Assembly: GCA_018340375.1 (NCBI GenBank)
Contig: JAFFJZ010000003.1
Coordinates: forward strand, 49,693,006-49,757,005
DNA from: Gonatopus flavifemur
Lineage: Eukaryota > Arthropoda > Insecta > Hymenoptera > Dryinidae
Length of the DNA: 64,000 bases
Direction of reading: 5' to 3'
The notes beneath the pieces are model-generated. The model searched no databases, was not told the origin of the DNA, and worked only from the letters and a program-made list of their open reading frames with translations. Of this stretch, positions 23,348-34,971 are shown in pieces (position 1 is the stretch's first letter; each line of letters opens with the position of its first letter). The translations under genes and the position numbers were made by a program.

Positions 23348-23434
23348 AATTTTAACTTCAACATTTGTGTAAATAACGTATTTGGTAGTTATAAAATTTC
23401 ATTGGTATATCCTCAAATAATAATTCACACAATA

Positions 23435-23830
23435 CCCTGATCGAAAAAACTAAGTAAACGGAAACAAAAGTTTTTCTTCCAAATACTTCCGGTCACTATG
23501 CGTATGTGTCACGGGAATTGCGGACATGAACCTAAACAATCTGTGGTCGAGGAAACGAAATAAACGGAAACCAAGTTGATTTCCGAATATTTCCGGCTAC
23601 TATGTGTTTTTGTCACGGGAATTGCGGACATTAACCTAAACAATCTGTGGTCGAAAAAACGAAATGAACGGAAACCAATTTGTTTTCCGAATATTTCCGG
23701 CTACTATGTGTTTTTTCCACGCGAATGGCGGAAATGAAACTAAATAATCCATGATCAAACAAACGAAATAAACCAAAATTGTTTTCCGAATACTTCCGCG
23801 TAGCTGTGTTTTTGGCAGGTGAAATGTGGG
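23435..23830. repeat. 104-bp tandem repeat (satellite), ~3.7 copies
   Basis: Units repeat CAATCTGTGGTCGA (23537, 23641; decayed at 23745) and TTTCCGGCTACTATGTG. The right end of K copy 2 is embedded in the first unit. Confidence 0.85.
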
Positions 23831-24136
23831 AATAATATTTTTCCCTATATCCATCACAACTGAACTGATAATTTTACGTTCATTTCAGAATTTTCCACAT
23901 CGAGTTATTTCCGATGACTCTCGCAATACCGGAATTCATTGTCTAAAGAGCACTTCAGTATTTTTCACATTACCATGTTGATAATTACTTCAGGAATTCC
24001 CAAATAAGTCATTCAGAATTTCTCCCAGTATTTCAACCTTCACCTCATTTCGGTTCACTTTCGTAATATTTGAATCAATTCAATTCCAATGATCAAAAAA
24101 TTTATGAATGTCTTTACGACCATTTGTCCGTGATAG

Positions 24137-24342
24137 CCCACACAGTACGCTGGTCCCGATGTATTCATAAATAAGTCTTCATGAATTCATCGTGGGATTC
24201 CTTAAGAATTCCCGTTATTACAGTTCAGAAAGAGTTCTTTATGAATTACTGGTATTCAAAGAGACTTCTTGAACAATTCTCAAGAATTCTTTCGGAACTG
24301 ACATAACTGGAGTTCATTTGGGACATGCCTGTGCTGCGTGGG
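24137..24342. mobile_element. CCC-ended MITE (TSD AG)
   Basis: 206 bp, CCCACACAGTACG ... CTGTGCTGCGTGGG with AG on both sides. Same ends and same internal TTCTTGAAGA-type repeats as the element at 3310-4738. Confidence 0.8.
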
Positions 24343-24754
24343 AGTACATGTTCTTGTCGAAATTTCGAGAAATATTTTCCTATTTTCTGATTGATTAAAA
24401 AATGGATCAAGATCATGATTAAAAAATATTATAAGCACCTAAACAGACAGAGATTGATGTTCCCAAAACCATAAAACATATAAGAACTGTGAATGCGATC
24501 CAAAGTGACCCTATAGATGTGTGAATTTCTCTGTTTTTCAAGAAGATGGAAAGACAGAAAAGGTAAGGTCATCTTCATATTCATACTGAAATGAAATATT
24601 CATTCAGAAAACATTGGATAAATTATAATTGAAATAAATACTCATATTCCTTATATTCTGATAAACAAATCCACTATCTTTTTTAACATACTTAGTGCAA
24701 AAATTAGAAGTCTTTGTTTCTTCAACAAATCCTGAGAAACATAATGATAAAGTA

Positions 24755-26048
24755 CGAGGGTGGATTGATAAGTTTCCGGCCTGACCAAGAAAAACAACGT
24801 TTTTAAGAATTTTTTTTTTTTTATTTCTCAACATAATCTCCTCCAAGGCTGATACATTTCTCATAGCGGTGTTCTAGTCTAGTAATGCCATCTCTATAGA
24901 CTGATTCGTCAAGCTCCTCAAAATACCCATTTACAGCCTCGATTACTTCTTCATTGTCCGCAAATCTCTTACCGCCAAGCCATTTTTTGAGGTTAGGAAA
25001 CAGATAATAGTCACTCGGGGCTAGGTCTGGAGAGTAGGGAGGGTGCGGCATTAATTCAAACTTCAGATCGTTGATTTTAGCCATCGCAACGATTGACGTG
25101 TGCGCTGGTGCGTTATCGTGATGAAACAAGATTTTTTTCTCCGCCAGATGAGGTCGTTTAATTTTCACTTCGTGGCTCAAACGTTGCAATAAGTCTGCGT
25201 AGTATTGACCAGTGATAGTTTTACCCTTTTCAAGGTAATCAATGTATATAATACCTCTTGCATCCCAAAAAACTGTAGCCATAACCTTGTTCGCCGAAAA
25301 AATTGTTTTTGCCTTCTTTGGAGTTGGTTCCCCTGGTCCAATCCACTGTTTAGACTGTTCTTTGGTTTCAGGAGTGTAGTGGTGGACCCAAGTTTCGTCA
25401 ACGGTTACGAATCGACGCAAAAATTCGCTTGGATTACGCTTATACAACGCCAAATTGGCGGTAGAAATGTTCTTTCGAATCAATTTTTGGTCGACTGTTA
25501 GCAAACGCGGCACCCATCTTGCACAGAGCTTTTCCATATACAAATGTTGGTGCAAAATATTTTGTACACGTTCATATGACATCTTACAGGTCTCAGCTAT
25601 CTCACGAACTTTTAATCTGCGATCTTTCAGCACTATTTGATGGATTTTTTCGATCATATCTGGAGTTGTGACCTCAATGGGGCGTCCTGAGCGAGGCTCA
25701 TCAGAGGTGCTCGCACGACCCTTTTTAAACTCGGAAACCCACTGCTTAACGGTTGAATATGATGGGGAGGATGTCCCCAGTGTTGAGGCCATCTCTTCTT
25801 TAATTTCCTTCGGCGTTAACCCCTTCAAATAAAAGTATTTGATGACAGCACGATTTTCCAGCTTTTCCATTTTTACGAAAAACACAGAGGCGTCTTGGTC
25901 AGCGTGCTTTCAAAACTAAACTAACATGGCGATCGGACTGAAACTATAGCTACAAGCTATCTAAGGATGGTACTATAGAACGCCACCTCAAGGTAGGCCT
26001 AGTGGCGCCATCTCTTGGTCAGGCTGGAAACTTATCAATCCACCCTCG
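24755..26048 (-). mobile_element. mariner copy B, complete
   Basis: 1294 bp. The ends CGAGGGTGGATTGATAAGTT and its mirror differ at few positions over about 35 bases. TA is on both sides (24753-24754, 26049-26050). It holds one uninterrupted transposase gene, so it may be active or very young. Confidence 0.95.
24821..25885 (-). CDS. mariner transposase, full length
   Basis: 354 residues with no stop or frameshift, the usual mariner length. It would bind the element's terminal repeats, excise it and insert it at TA. The N-terminus (residues 6-110) holds two helix-turn-helix regions ([33 protein letters not shown]). Then come the WVPRLL motif, VDETWVHHY (first Asp), [10 protein letters not shown] (second Asp) and [11 protein letters not shown] (third Asp), 34 residues separating the last two. 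The start may be the Met at 25885 or the sixth residue ([10 protein letters not shown]), which begins more like known mariners. It sits alone in its element. Copy A at 10543 is a close relative that lost its N-terminus. Confidence 0.96.
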   Translation of the reverse strand: MFFVKMEKLENRAVIKYFYLKGLTPKEIKEEMASTLGTSSPSYSTVKQWVSEFKKGRASTSDEPRSGRPIEVTTPDMIEKIHQIVLKDRRLKVREIAETCKMSYERVQNILHQHLYMEKLCARWVPRLLTVDQKLIRKNISTANLALYKRNPSEFLRRFVTVDETWVHHYTPETKEQSKQWIGPGEPTPKKAKTIFSANKVMATVFWDARGIIYIDYLEKGKTITGQYYADLLQRLSHEVKIKRPHLAEKKILFHHDNAPAHTSIVAMAKINDLKFELMPHPPYSPDLAPSDYYLFPNLKKWLGGKRFADNEEVIEAVNGYFEELDESVYRDGITRLEHRYEKCISLGGDYVEK

Positions 26049-26277
26049 TATAAATTACCACTCTTTTTTGTCAATTTTCTTCAAAAAAATAAAATGCCCT
26101 ATCTTCTTCTAAAAATATATTAATAATAAACCTTATAAATCAAGATGTATCAAATAAATATTTGAAATTTACAAAAAAAAATGAAGTGGAGTAAAATTAC
26201 ATAACGGGAGAGATGATGTAGTTATAATCCGTTTCTTTGGTATTGATCTCAGCTAACTAGTCCTCTTCTCTTCTATC

Positions 26278-29200
26278 CTAATCAGATGTTTGTTGTATTC
26301 CTTTATGTTCTTCGGAATGAGTTTCTCCGTCTTCCGATACTTCATCCGCCTGAATATTCTCATTCTCTTCATCACCTTCTTCATGATCTGTCTCTATGAA
26401 TAATACGTCAGAAATCACTATTGAATGAAGAATGAATTAAAATAAGATTTTGTTGGAGTTTGAATCGTTTGTCGAAAGAAATTTGTAATTGAATATAATA
26501 AAAGTACTATAACATAAATATCTTCATTTGTTTCGAATGGTATTCAACCAATATTTCTTATTGTAAAAAATTGAATTGAAAACAATGTTTCACATCAGAT
26601 TTTGTCATTTTCTACATTTGTCGTATTCTGTTACAAATCAATTGCCTGGAGCAAGATGAAATAAATCCTAGACCGAAAATGACGACATATGATATAAAAA
26701 GTGATAGAAATGATTCAAAAAATTTTGAGATTCTTTTCACAATTTACCTCTTGAATTATTTGTGCCATCAATGCTGTTGACTTTATTGATGTCCGTATGA
26801 TGTGTAACGTTTTCATCATCACTGCTACTAACTATTTCCGTGTCTTCGGTTGGTGCTTCAGGTGTTATTTTGAATGGTTCTTGAATCAATAAAAATAGGA
26901 TCAAATCGGTGAATGCACCATGATATTCGAATTATGGATATGTTCAATATTATTCACTCTTGACCGAATCTGTGCTTGCAATTGATCGTTGCATATCATT
27001 AATTTTATGGCTGATATAAGTTCCAACAGTATTTGCGTGTAGATCAATCACTGCTTCATCGTATTTTTGTTTCGTCATCCAATGACGTAAAATATCTGAA
27101 AAATGAATCAATCAATATAAATCGATCAATGAATTTATGTGATTAGAATTATTATTATCATTTTCATTGAAATCTCTCAAATATTGCAGTTTGAACTATC
27201 AACATTATAGGATTCATGATATTTACGTTTTATTGCAGCAACTTTTTTCGGAGCCAGTTTATCACGAGGTTTCTCGCCATTTGCCTTGGCCTTAGCGGAT
27301 AATTTCCCCGTGACGCTACTGTTCATAAGTTTATCATATCCAAAGACTGCCACAGCAATACTCTTCACAAAGTGCCCCGGTTTTTTACTAATGTTTAAAA
27401 TCTCTTGATAGGTATTGTAATCAATCCATTCTCCTACTCCTATATGAATCTGTATTGTAAAAATAATCAATTCATTAATACCACACTGGGAAAAAAAAAA
27501 TGTTGATCCAACATGGAAATCAGGTTGCACTAGCATTGGTAACCAACGCTGTCAGTCCATGCCAGTCTAGCATGACAACCAATGCTGGAATGGCATGAAA
27601 TCACAACATTGGTCATCAATGCTAAATCAAATACTTTCTTTTTCCCAGTGCATAGAATTCAGAGAACAGAATGTTGAATGTGGCTATCGTGAGTAGATAA
27701 TGAAGCTGAAGCTAGCAGATGTGAACAGCAGACAGTGCATATTAAAACGAGCTAAATGGTATTTCAATTCTTCTAAAATACATATTCTTAGAGATTAGGA
27801 CCCACAAATTTCATTGGTGCATGTTTCATCACTCTACAAAAATTTTACAATGAGCCATTATAGAGCCATGGATTTATAGTCCACGTTTGCTAGCTCAAAT
27901 CTACTAGCTTCAGCTTCATGAGTGAATACGAGTGCGTTGACTGTTAATCATCATTTTAATGTAAGAATTTCGCTTATTCTTAGAATGATTATTACCTTAT
28001 TTTCTGCTTCACGTATATATCCAACTGGGAGATTATCAACGTTTTGTAATTGATTCGCTATTGTGGAATTTCTTCGCATTTGTCAAGATCGCTGCAAAAT
28101 CATGTCAAAACTTAGATCAGAATTCAAATTTTACACATACTGATTATAAGATCCTCAACATTAGTAATTTCTTTTTTAATTATTATGAAATAAATATATA
28201 AAATCATAATGTGAATAATATTATACCATCCCATTCAGTGAATTTGTCTAAGACTTGCTTCTGTAATGCAAAGTTTAGTTCTTCCAGTTTTGATGATCGA
28301 TTTTCAGATTTTTTCAATCTTTGCTCTAAATCATCAATAGCATTCTCTAGCTTATTGACTGTTTTCTGTAGTTCTTTCACTTTACTGCAGTTATTGGATT
28401 CATGATCGGACGATCGTATCTGTATATGACAAATGTCAAAATGTTAGGCATGTGAATCGAATTTATACACGGACAAACAGGGGCGGATCCAGGGATCTGT
28501 CTTGGGGGCGAAAAGTACTTATTTTAACTTGAAAAAAATATAGATCGTAGAGATCTAAAAACTCCCCATTGCCGGAACATATTTGGTTGGCTTGGGAGGG
28601 GCGATCGCCCCTACCACCGCCCCTTGAATCTGCACCTGGTACCAAACGCTTTGAACATCAAAATTACATTTAAAATCTTCTTCCAACTTTTCTGATCCAT
28701 GAATTAACAAGCATTAAGGAGATACCAACGACCTATGGGTTAGATCAAAACACAAACAAAACGATTTCTAGCAAATTTTTCGAAAATAAGACAATGAAAT
28801 GAAATTACCACTCTGTGCAAACCTTTTTCAATCAATAAAGATGGTCTGTACAGAGCGGTAATTCCATTTTATTGCTTTATTTCCGAAAAATTTGTCAGAA
28901 ATCGTTTTGTTTGTGTCTTTATCTAACCCATGGGTCACTGGTATCCTCTTAATGTCAGTGTCTTCCTTTATAACAGAAAATTTCAAAGAAGATGCATAAT
29001 CAATTGATTATGAACTTCAGAATTTACGGTGAATTTTTTATATATTCTAGCGCTATGCTACTGTACTATCAGGGTAAGAATGTTACATGAATATGTCATA
29101 CAACTAAACTTATGTATTGTTTCACGTATCTCATTAGTGTTGCTGATTCAAAAATTGCTTCATACTACAAGTTGAAATAACATTCTCATTTTTGCTTCAT

Positions 29201-29888
29201 AATATCCAGTTTAAGTATGATTAATATGATATACCTACGTTTTGTTTATCACACTGTGAACTTGTTTGTGATTTTACTTCAGCTGCTTTCGGCTTCTTAG
29301 TACTATTCTGACCATCTGCTTGTTGACTTTTGTTTGATTTGAGTATTATCTGATCATTGCTCTGTTAAAAAATTGAATTGGAAATTCCATTTATGTAAGC
29401 ACTCAAAGAAAAGGGGTAATTGATTAATAATAAATAATCAATTGATAATTTTAGTCAAAGATTGATTCATATTAGGAATTGAGGCAAGATTTCATTTTTG
29501 CTCAATAATATCAAGTCTGAATGTAATATGAGCTACACTGTTAGAAATTTCTGCATTAATTTTAATGTATTTGCTGGAAGTTTTTTTCAAATACGCGCAT
29601 GAATTGAGTTTCATACACATTTTACATTAAATTTAATGTAAACTATAGCAAAATCTATATTTTTTCAATGTTTTGGTACATTAAATTTAATGTAAAATGT
29701 GTATTAACCTGAATTCATGTACGGTATTGAAAAAAACTTCATAATATTTCTGACAGTGTACGTACATTTTCTTTATCACACTGTGAGTTTTTTGGTAACT
29801 TCACTCCAAGTGATTTCAGCTTCTTATTACTTTCACCATCTTCATGTTGTCGTTTGATTGGTTTGAGGATCATCTGATCATTGCTTTG
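26278..29888 (-). CDS. BEN-domain protein, eight exons seen
   Basis: Exons read in one frame: 29888-29766, 29361-29239, 28419-28227, 28057-27996, 27449-27197, 27095-26958, 26879-26748 and 26393-26278 (TAG). All junctions are GT-AG with matching phase. The first two exons are duplicates of one another (SNDQMILK...SQCDKEN; SNDQIILK...SQCDKQN). Exon 3 is a coiled coil (KELQKTVNKLENAIDDLEQR). Exons 4-6 form a BEN domain: IHIGVGEWIDYNTY, KKPGHFVKSIAVAVFG, NSSVTGKLS, then ILRHWMTKQKYDEA and ISHKINDMQR. The last exons are acidic. BEN domains bind DNA and chromatin proteins and often act in repression, so a nuclear regulatory role is likely. The 5' exon is not identified. Exon 4 uses an acceptor (CACAATAG) beyond a better-looking CAG site, because only this keeps the frame. 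Four MITEs lie in its introns. Confidence 0.78.
27484..27650. mobile_element. intronic CACTG MITE (TSD CA)
   Basis: 167 bp, CACTGGGAAAAA ... TTTTTCCCAGTG, CA on both sides (27482-27483, 27651-27652). Lies in the BEN gene intron 27450-27995. Beyond it a weak mirror, ATGAAGCTGAAGCTAG/CTAGCTTCAGCTTCAT, spans about 27700-27920. Confidence 0.8.
28479..28638. mobile_element. hAT-like MITE in intron
   Basis: CAGGGGCGGATCCAGGG at the left and, mirrored, CAGGTGCAGATTCAAGGGG at the right, a pattern I know from insect hAT MITEs. The 8-bp flanks agree only partly (CGGACAAA, GTACCAAA), so the assignment is tentative. Confidence 0.55.
28718..28948. mobile_element. palindromic MITE with TTAA duplication
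   Basis: 231 bp between two TTAA copies (28714-28717, 28949-28952). Arms GGAGATACC... and ...GGTATCCTC mirror through GGGTTAGAT and AACAAAACGATTTCT. The TTAA target and GG/GA start recall the 12 kb unit at 8953. In a BEN gene intron. Confidence 0.85.
29536..29758. mobile_element. intronic CACTG MITE (TSD TA)
   Basis: 223 bp, CACTGTTAGAAATTTC ... AATATTTCTGACAGTG with TA on both sides (29534-29535, 29759-29760). The inner TGGAAGTTTTTTTCAA is also found just inside the right end of the 33596-57903 unit. It ends eight bases from the BEN exon 29766-29888. Confidence 0.85.
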
Positions 29889-30687
29889 CTGAAAAATTGG
29901 ATTGAAAATTTTATGTTTATAAATGATTAAGGAGAAGAGATAATTAGGATTGGAATATATCTGGAAAAGTATAATTTCTAGTCTTTTGTTTATGAATTTT
30001 GGTTCAAGTTCCACGATACGCTACGTAGTACGATATGTTCAACGATGTATTGCACGTATCATCCCGCCCGTGGAAGTAAAATCATCAATAAAATAGTAAG
30101 AATGATTCAAAAAAAGAATACAAATTTATTCATCTGACAGCCTGAGTGATGATCTAGATTCAGTAAGTTTTTCCGCAAAAGCTAATACAAATTCCTACAG
30201 TTATATCGAAGTCAAATGTCAGTTCATCAGAATAAAAATGGAAACAAAAAACAAACAAAAAATAGTATTTCATCAACGTTGACGGAACCATCACTCAAAT
30301 TATAAGATGAATCATTTTTTTTCATTTCTAAATTATTCGCCTCATTTTATGAATGATTTTCACTTTTCGTCAACTTTTGGATGTGATATGCGCAATACAT
30401 TATTGAGGAACGGCGAGGAAATATTCTTCCAAACACTTGTTTGTCCACCAATCAAAATCTGTAGAATGTAGAACAATCGAACACTGCGTTACACATTATG
30501 ATTTCTAATCACTTCATTTTCTAATACTGTAGAGTAAAAGAAGAACATCGTTGAAACACCTTGTTTATATCTTTAGTAAAGAGAATTTTTTAGTCGCTTT
30601 GTAGTGAGAAACATTCAAATTGGTATACTGTGTACGCTGATGTTTAATTTAGAAAACCTCAATTTCTCACAACATATATGTATATGA
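29889..30687. other. upstream of the BEN gene, unresolved
   Basis: The missing 5' exon and promoter should lie here or farther. One short open stretch on the minus strand after a TTCTACAG site (about 30462, ILIGGQTSVWKN) might be coding, but its phase does not fit the first known exon. I claim nothing. Confidence 0.3.
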
Positions 30688-31200
30688 CCCAAAGAGAACA
30701 TGAAGCTTCAGCGAACGTTCAGATCAGATGTGTATAGATCGGGTCGAAGGTTCATGAAAGCTAACTTTTAGATTCACAAACGTTTGACAAAGGTTCTACG
30801 GACGTTGAAATGTCCGCTTCGAAATACATTCAAGAAACATAGATGGAACGTTCGCTGAAAGTTCATCGAAGGTTTGGCGAAGCTTCACAAAAATATCTAT
30901 ACGTAGATTAATTTATAATAATTTATGTTTATTAATTCATTTATTTTTCTTATAAATTGATGAAAATTAATATAAGTATATATATTTTTGTGAAGCTCCC
31001 TCAAACCTTCGATGAACCTTCAATGAACGTTCCATCTATGTTTCCTGAAAGTATTTTGAGGCGGACATTTCAACGTTCGTAGTACCTTTGACAAACGTTT
31101 ATGAATCTAAAAGTTAGCTCTAATGAACCTTCGACCCGATCTATACACATCTGATCTGAACGTTCGCTGAAACTTCATGTTCTCTTACCTCATGTTCGGG
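30688..31200. mobile_element. large palindromic element, copy 1
   Basis: CCCAAAGAGAACATGAAGC ... ATGTTCTCTTACCTCATGTTCGGG. The arms, about 210 bp each, mirror through GAACGTTCAGATCAGAT, TTTAGATTCACAAACGTTT, AATGTCCGC and TGAAGCTTC..., around an AT-rich loop. The right end carries extra bases compared with copy 2 (37974), and no 2-bp duplication is visible. Confidence 0.8.
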
Positions 31201-31205
31201 TAAGT

Positions 31206-31678
31206 ATGAATTCAGAAAATTATTTCATATCCATTGACGTGGAATATCAAATAAAAAAACTATTGAATGCTCAAGATGTTAGGACAAGTATCATAAATTA
31301 TAAAAGAGGCATCCATTCCAATAGGGAAGGTATAAGTGATGTACATGATAGATTGGGATTCAAAGATTTAATTGAAACAGTAGGAAATCGCGAACTTCTC
31401 ACGCACACGTTTAATACAGATGGAGCTCCCATTTTAAAAAATTCAAAACAGTCTTTTTGGCCTATATTGATCATCATTAATGAACTCCGGCCTAATCTGC
31501 GATTCAAATTCCAAATTTTAGCGGGTTTGTTAATCACTACTCACGAGCCAAATTCAAAACTCATGAATTTATTCATGCAACCTTTCATAGCACAATGCAA
31601 CGTACTTGGTGAAGTTGGGATACAATTGGAATTTGAAAATGGCGATTCACATAATGTGATAATTAAACCTCTTTACCC
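31206..31678 (+). pseudogene. TNP2-like transposase fragment, N-terminal part
   Basis: About 157 residues with the blocks TFNTDGAPILKNSKQSFWPI, NELRPNLRFK, ILAGLLI and NLFMQPFIAQ. I recall these from the 'transposase domain-containing' proteins of animals, related to TNP2 of CACTA/EnSpm elements. The Asp in NTDG is likely catalytic. Coding likeness stops near 31678, where a repeat-rich insert begins (ACCTCTTTACCCCGTTT). The C-terminal part of the same family lies at 57937-58510 on the same strand, so one element may have been split, but this is inference. Confidence 0.65.
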
Positions 31679-31684
31679 CGTTTA

Positions 31685-32530
31685 AAAAATCCGATAAGAT
31701 CCGATAGAAACCGATTCAGAATTAATCGGACTGCATAGGATCAATCGGAACAGTTCAATCCCCGATTCAAAATCAATAAGAGTTTATCGGAATCTCTTTT
31801 CTATAGGTTTCAATCGGGGATTCGCCAATTAAAAAATCTGCATTTTATGGGAATTCATCAGACTTCACATAATCTATTGGTCTGTATAAGAGATATCTGA
31901 TTGGATGATTGAAATTTTCTCCATTCCATCAGGCAAACGGTTTTTATCGGAAGTTTCCACAATTTCAATCTATTGGAACTAATGGGAAAATTTGTGAAAT
32001 TGAATGATGAATGGGTTTCTTATGGGAGATTTCTGACTGCATTTAAGGATGTATCGATTTCATTGATCAATGGGTTTCAATTGGGTTATTTCAACATTCA
32101 AATTTATTGAAAATAATACGCAAGTTTACAGATTCTAAAGTCCTATAGGTATGTACCGGCAATAACCGATTCAGTTCTGAAATTTCTTTCATTGCATCAA
32201 ATCATTGGTTTTTATCAGAATCCCTGGTGACCTCGATGTATTGGAACTAATGGGAAAGTTGCTGGAATAGGAAACTATAATCATAGAATACCAAGAGAAT
32301 CCAATTAGAAAATATTTCATTGGTATCAATCGGAATTTTTATCAGTGATGGAATATCCATTGGATCCCACTGAAAAATATGTTACTGGTACCAATTATAA
32401 TTGTAATGATTAATGAAATGCCGATTAAATCAAATTAGAAAATATTGTGTTCGTACGAATTGGAATTTTTATTATTGATAAAATACCTATTGTTACCTAT
32501 TGTATTATTATGAATAAATACCTATTGTAA
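31685..32530. repeat. degenerate AATCGG / TATCGGAA repeat region
   Basis: Many variants of GATAAAATCCGATT, AATCGGAATT and ATTGGAACTAATGGGAAA, about every 20-40 bases. Resembles the arms of the 45324-56355 element in style, but I could not find its ends. Confidence 0.5.
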
Positions 32531-33395
32531 AATACCTAAAATTACTTTCAGTTGGAATAGACGCTACTTTTGGCTGCATTTTTAAGCTGATATTCTGGAT
32601 GATTTTAAGTTTTACTTTTTACTGTGTAATTGAATAGTCAACAAGTGAAGTGAATAAATTCACACAACAGGGAACTTTCATTTTGCATTCTCCGAATAAA
32701 CACAAACAACTCCCTCATCGTCGATAGGTAACGCTATGTTGAGAAGAACAAAACAAAAAACAATGGACGAACCCATTTATCAGGAACAATTCGCTTTGAA
32801 TTTCAGTTCAAAATCAGTTTTAATTTCAGTTCAATAGGGATCAATGTAAGCTGTATTCTTGTTTGAGTTTGAGAAGGTTTTCCAGTAGCTGACTTTAAGT
32901 CTGATGAGTCTTCTTTCGGCTGCATCTTAAATTCAGCTTATATTTTAACTGGAATCAAGTTTTTTTTTTTACCGTGAATTAGTTTTGCTTGTGGAGTTCG
33001 AAAATCAAACGTGTTCGAATTTGAATGAAATACTCTTTTCACTTCCATCGTCGAATCACGGCAAAATACGTCCTTGGAAAGAAATTTTCTCTTGACTTTG
33101 TGAAAAGTTGAGGCAAAATCCTGAGTTCCATGCCTTGGTAATAATTTTTTGTATTGAAAGATTTCCAAGATACAGGCATTTGAAAAAAAGTGGGTTTTAG
33201 AAACCGAGAACTTCGACATATGTTGTAAACCTGAAATCATTATAGAATAAGAAAAAAAGAAACAAATGATACGTATCTCACATTCTTCAACAGAGAATTC
33301 GGGATGACCATATCAAAAATATCTATGAACTCTTGGAAAATCCGATATGAAATGATCCATACATAGCAAATAATTATACCAAATATAAATCATAT
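32531..33395. other. no recognisable feature
   Basis: AT-rich. Frames present lack motifs. Nothing else seen. Confidence 0.4.
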
Positions 33396-33595
33396 ATGTT
33401 TTTGACCGTTTCCTGCAAACATATATGTTGCGCGCTGTACCATGTATGCTTTATATGTATCACTGATGAAGCTTCGGCGACATATATGGGTCATATGTGG
33501 GTCATATATGTGTCATATATGGGACATATATGGGGCATATATGGTCATATATGTTTTGTGGGAATCATATATGGATCATATATGGGTCATATATG
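33396..33595. repeat. CATATATGGG minisatellite, left part
   Basis: Irregular tandem units of CATATATGGGT and relatives. It stops abruptly at the CACTGTTAAAAATTTC end at 33596 and resumes at 57904-57930 in the same orientation. Confidence 0.85.
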
Positions 33596-33938
33596 CACTG
33601 TTAAAAATTTCTTGAATTTTAATGCCCTCTTAATGTACCAGTGTACATGAAATTTCAACTTGAAGGTACATTAAATGATATTCAAGTATTATTACATTAA
33701 TTTTCAAATCATGTGGAATTGAATTACAATTTCAAGTATCGGTACATTAAAACTTAACTTAGAGTAAATCGATAGAGATTTGAGAAAATAACATAACCAT
33801 CAATAATGTTTGAAATTGAGTGAATAAATTGAATAATTATAATCTTTTTGTGATTATAAATTTTGGGATTATTGTTTTCAATCGCATTAGGTGACACTCT
33901 ACGAGTCTTGTCGTGGAGAGTGCTTGAACGACACTGAA

Positions 33939-34046
33939 CCCCAACAGAACCTAAAATTTGTGTACGTCCAGGAAACCTCCAAAGGACGTCTGAGAAACGT
34001 ATTTGGACGTTTCCTGGACGTACACAAATTTTAGGTTCTGTTGGGG
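33939..34046. mobile_element. CCC-ended palindromic MITE (TSD AA)
   Basis: 108 bp, CCCCAACAGAACC ... GGTTCTGTTGGGG with AA on both sides. Arms mirror for about 45 bases (ACGTCCAGGAAAC). Confidence 0.85.
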
Positions 34047-34765
34047 AAGAGTACGAAATTTTGCGCGAAATATTTTCGTAAACCACGTGAGAAATACGAA
34101 TTTCATAAATACGATGATCAAATACATGCTTGGGATTGAGGATTTTAATTTCATAGTGGCTCTGAAACATTATGGGATCGATGGAAAATTCTCACGATTG
34201 AAGGTTATAATTCAGAAAATTTGGCTTCCTATATTTCAGAACCAATATGGAATGAGAATTTGCATTCACAGTGCGCAATACCATGCACGTATTTTATTAT
34301 CACATATTTGAAATTTGTAATTCTTACATATTTTATAAAAGAAGGTAAATATCATATGTTTCGTCTGTCGCTTGAAGGTCTTTGATTTTTAGGTCCTTGA
34401 TGAGTTTCAAAGAAAATTTACTGGAAGTTTTTTTCTGGAACGCGAATGAAAATTCATATACAACCCTGGTAGAAATTTCACAAATTTTTTCCTATGACTG
34501 ATGAGGCGCTAGAGAGGAAAAACTGAGCACAAAAAACTAGCGAGGTACTGGTCAATTACTGATAAGTTGAATCCAACTAGCGTTGGTTGGTCAAAACGAG
34601 TGAGCTACTTATTAGCAGGGTTGGGCAATGACGCGTCACAAGACGTTTTTTACGTTGATACGTATTATACGTGTATTATACGTAACAAACATACGTATGA
34701 TACGTATTATATGTATTAATACATACTCTCATATACATAACCTCAAAAATAAATAAAACACACTT

Positions 34766-34907
34766 CCCTGCTTAAAGTGTCATATAGAATCGTATAGAAT
34801 ATCATAAAATATGATTCAAAAACATCATAGAAACTGTGAATCTTATCATGTTTATGAATCATAATCTATGATATTCTATACGATTCTATATGACACTTTA
34901 AGCAGGG
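34766..34907. mobile_element. CCC-ended palindromic MITE (TSD TT)
   Basis: 142 bp, CCCTGCTTAAAGTGTC ... GACACTTTAAGCAGGG with TT on both sides. Arms also share ATAGAATCGTATAGAATATC. Confidence 0.85.
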
Positions 34908-34971
34908 TTGAATTGAATAAATAAAACCTTTTCTTGTTCATTTATTGAATCTTAAACAGTATTTAATCAAA

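Noticed and set aside
33396..33650. Met/Tyr/His-rich protein with repeats
   Set aside because: It is a translation of the CATATATGGG minisatellite running into the CACTG end.
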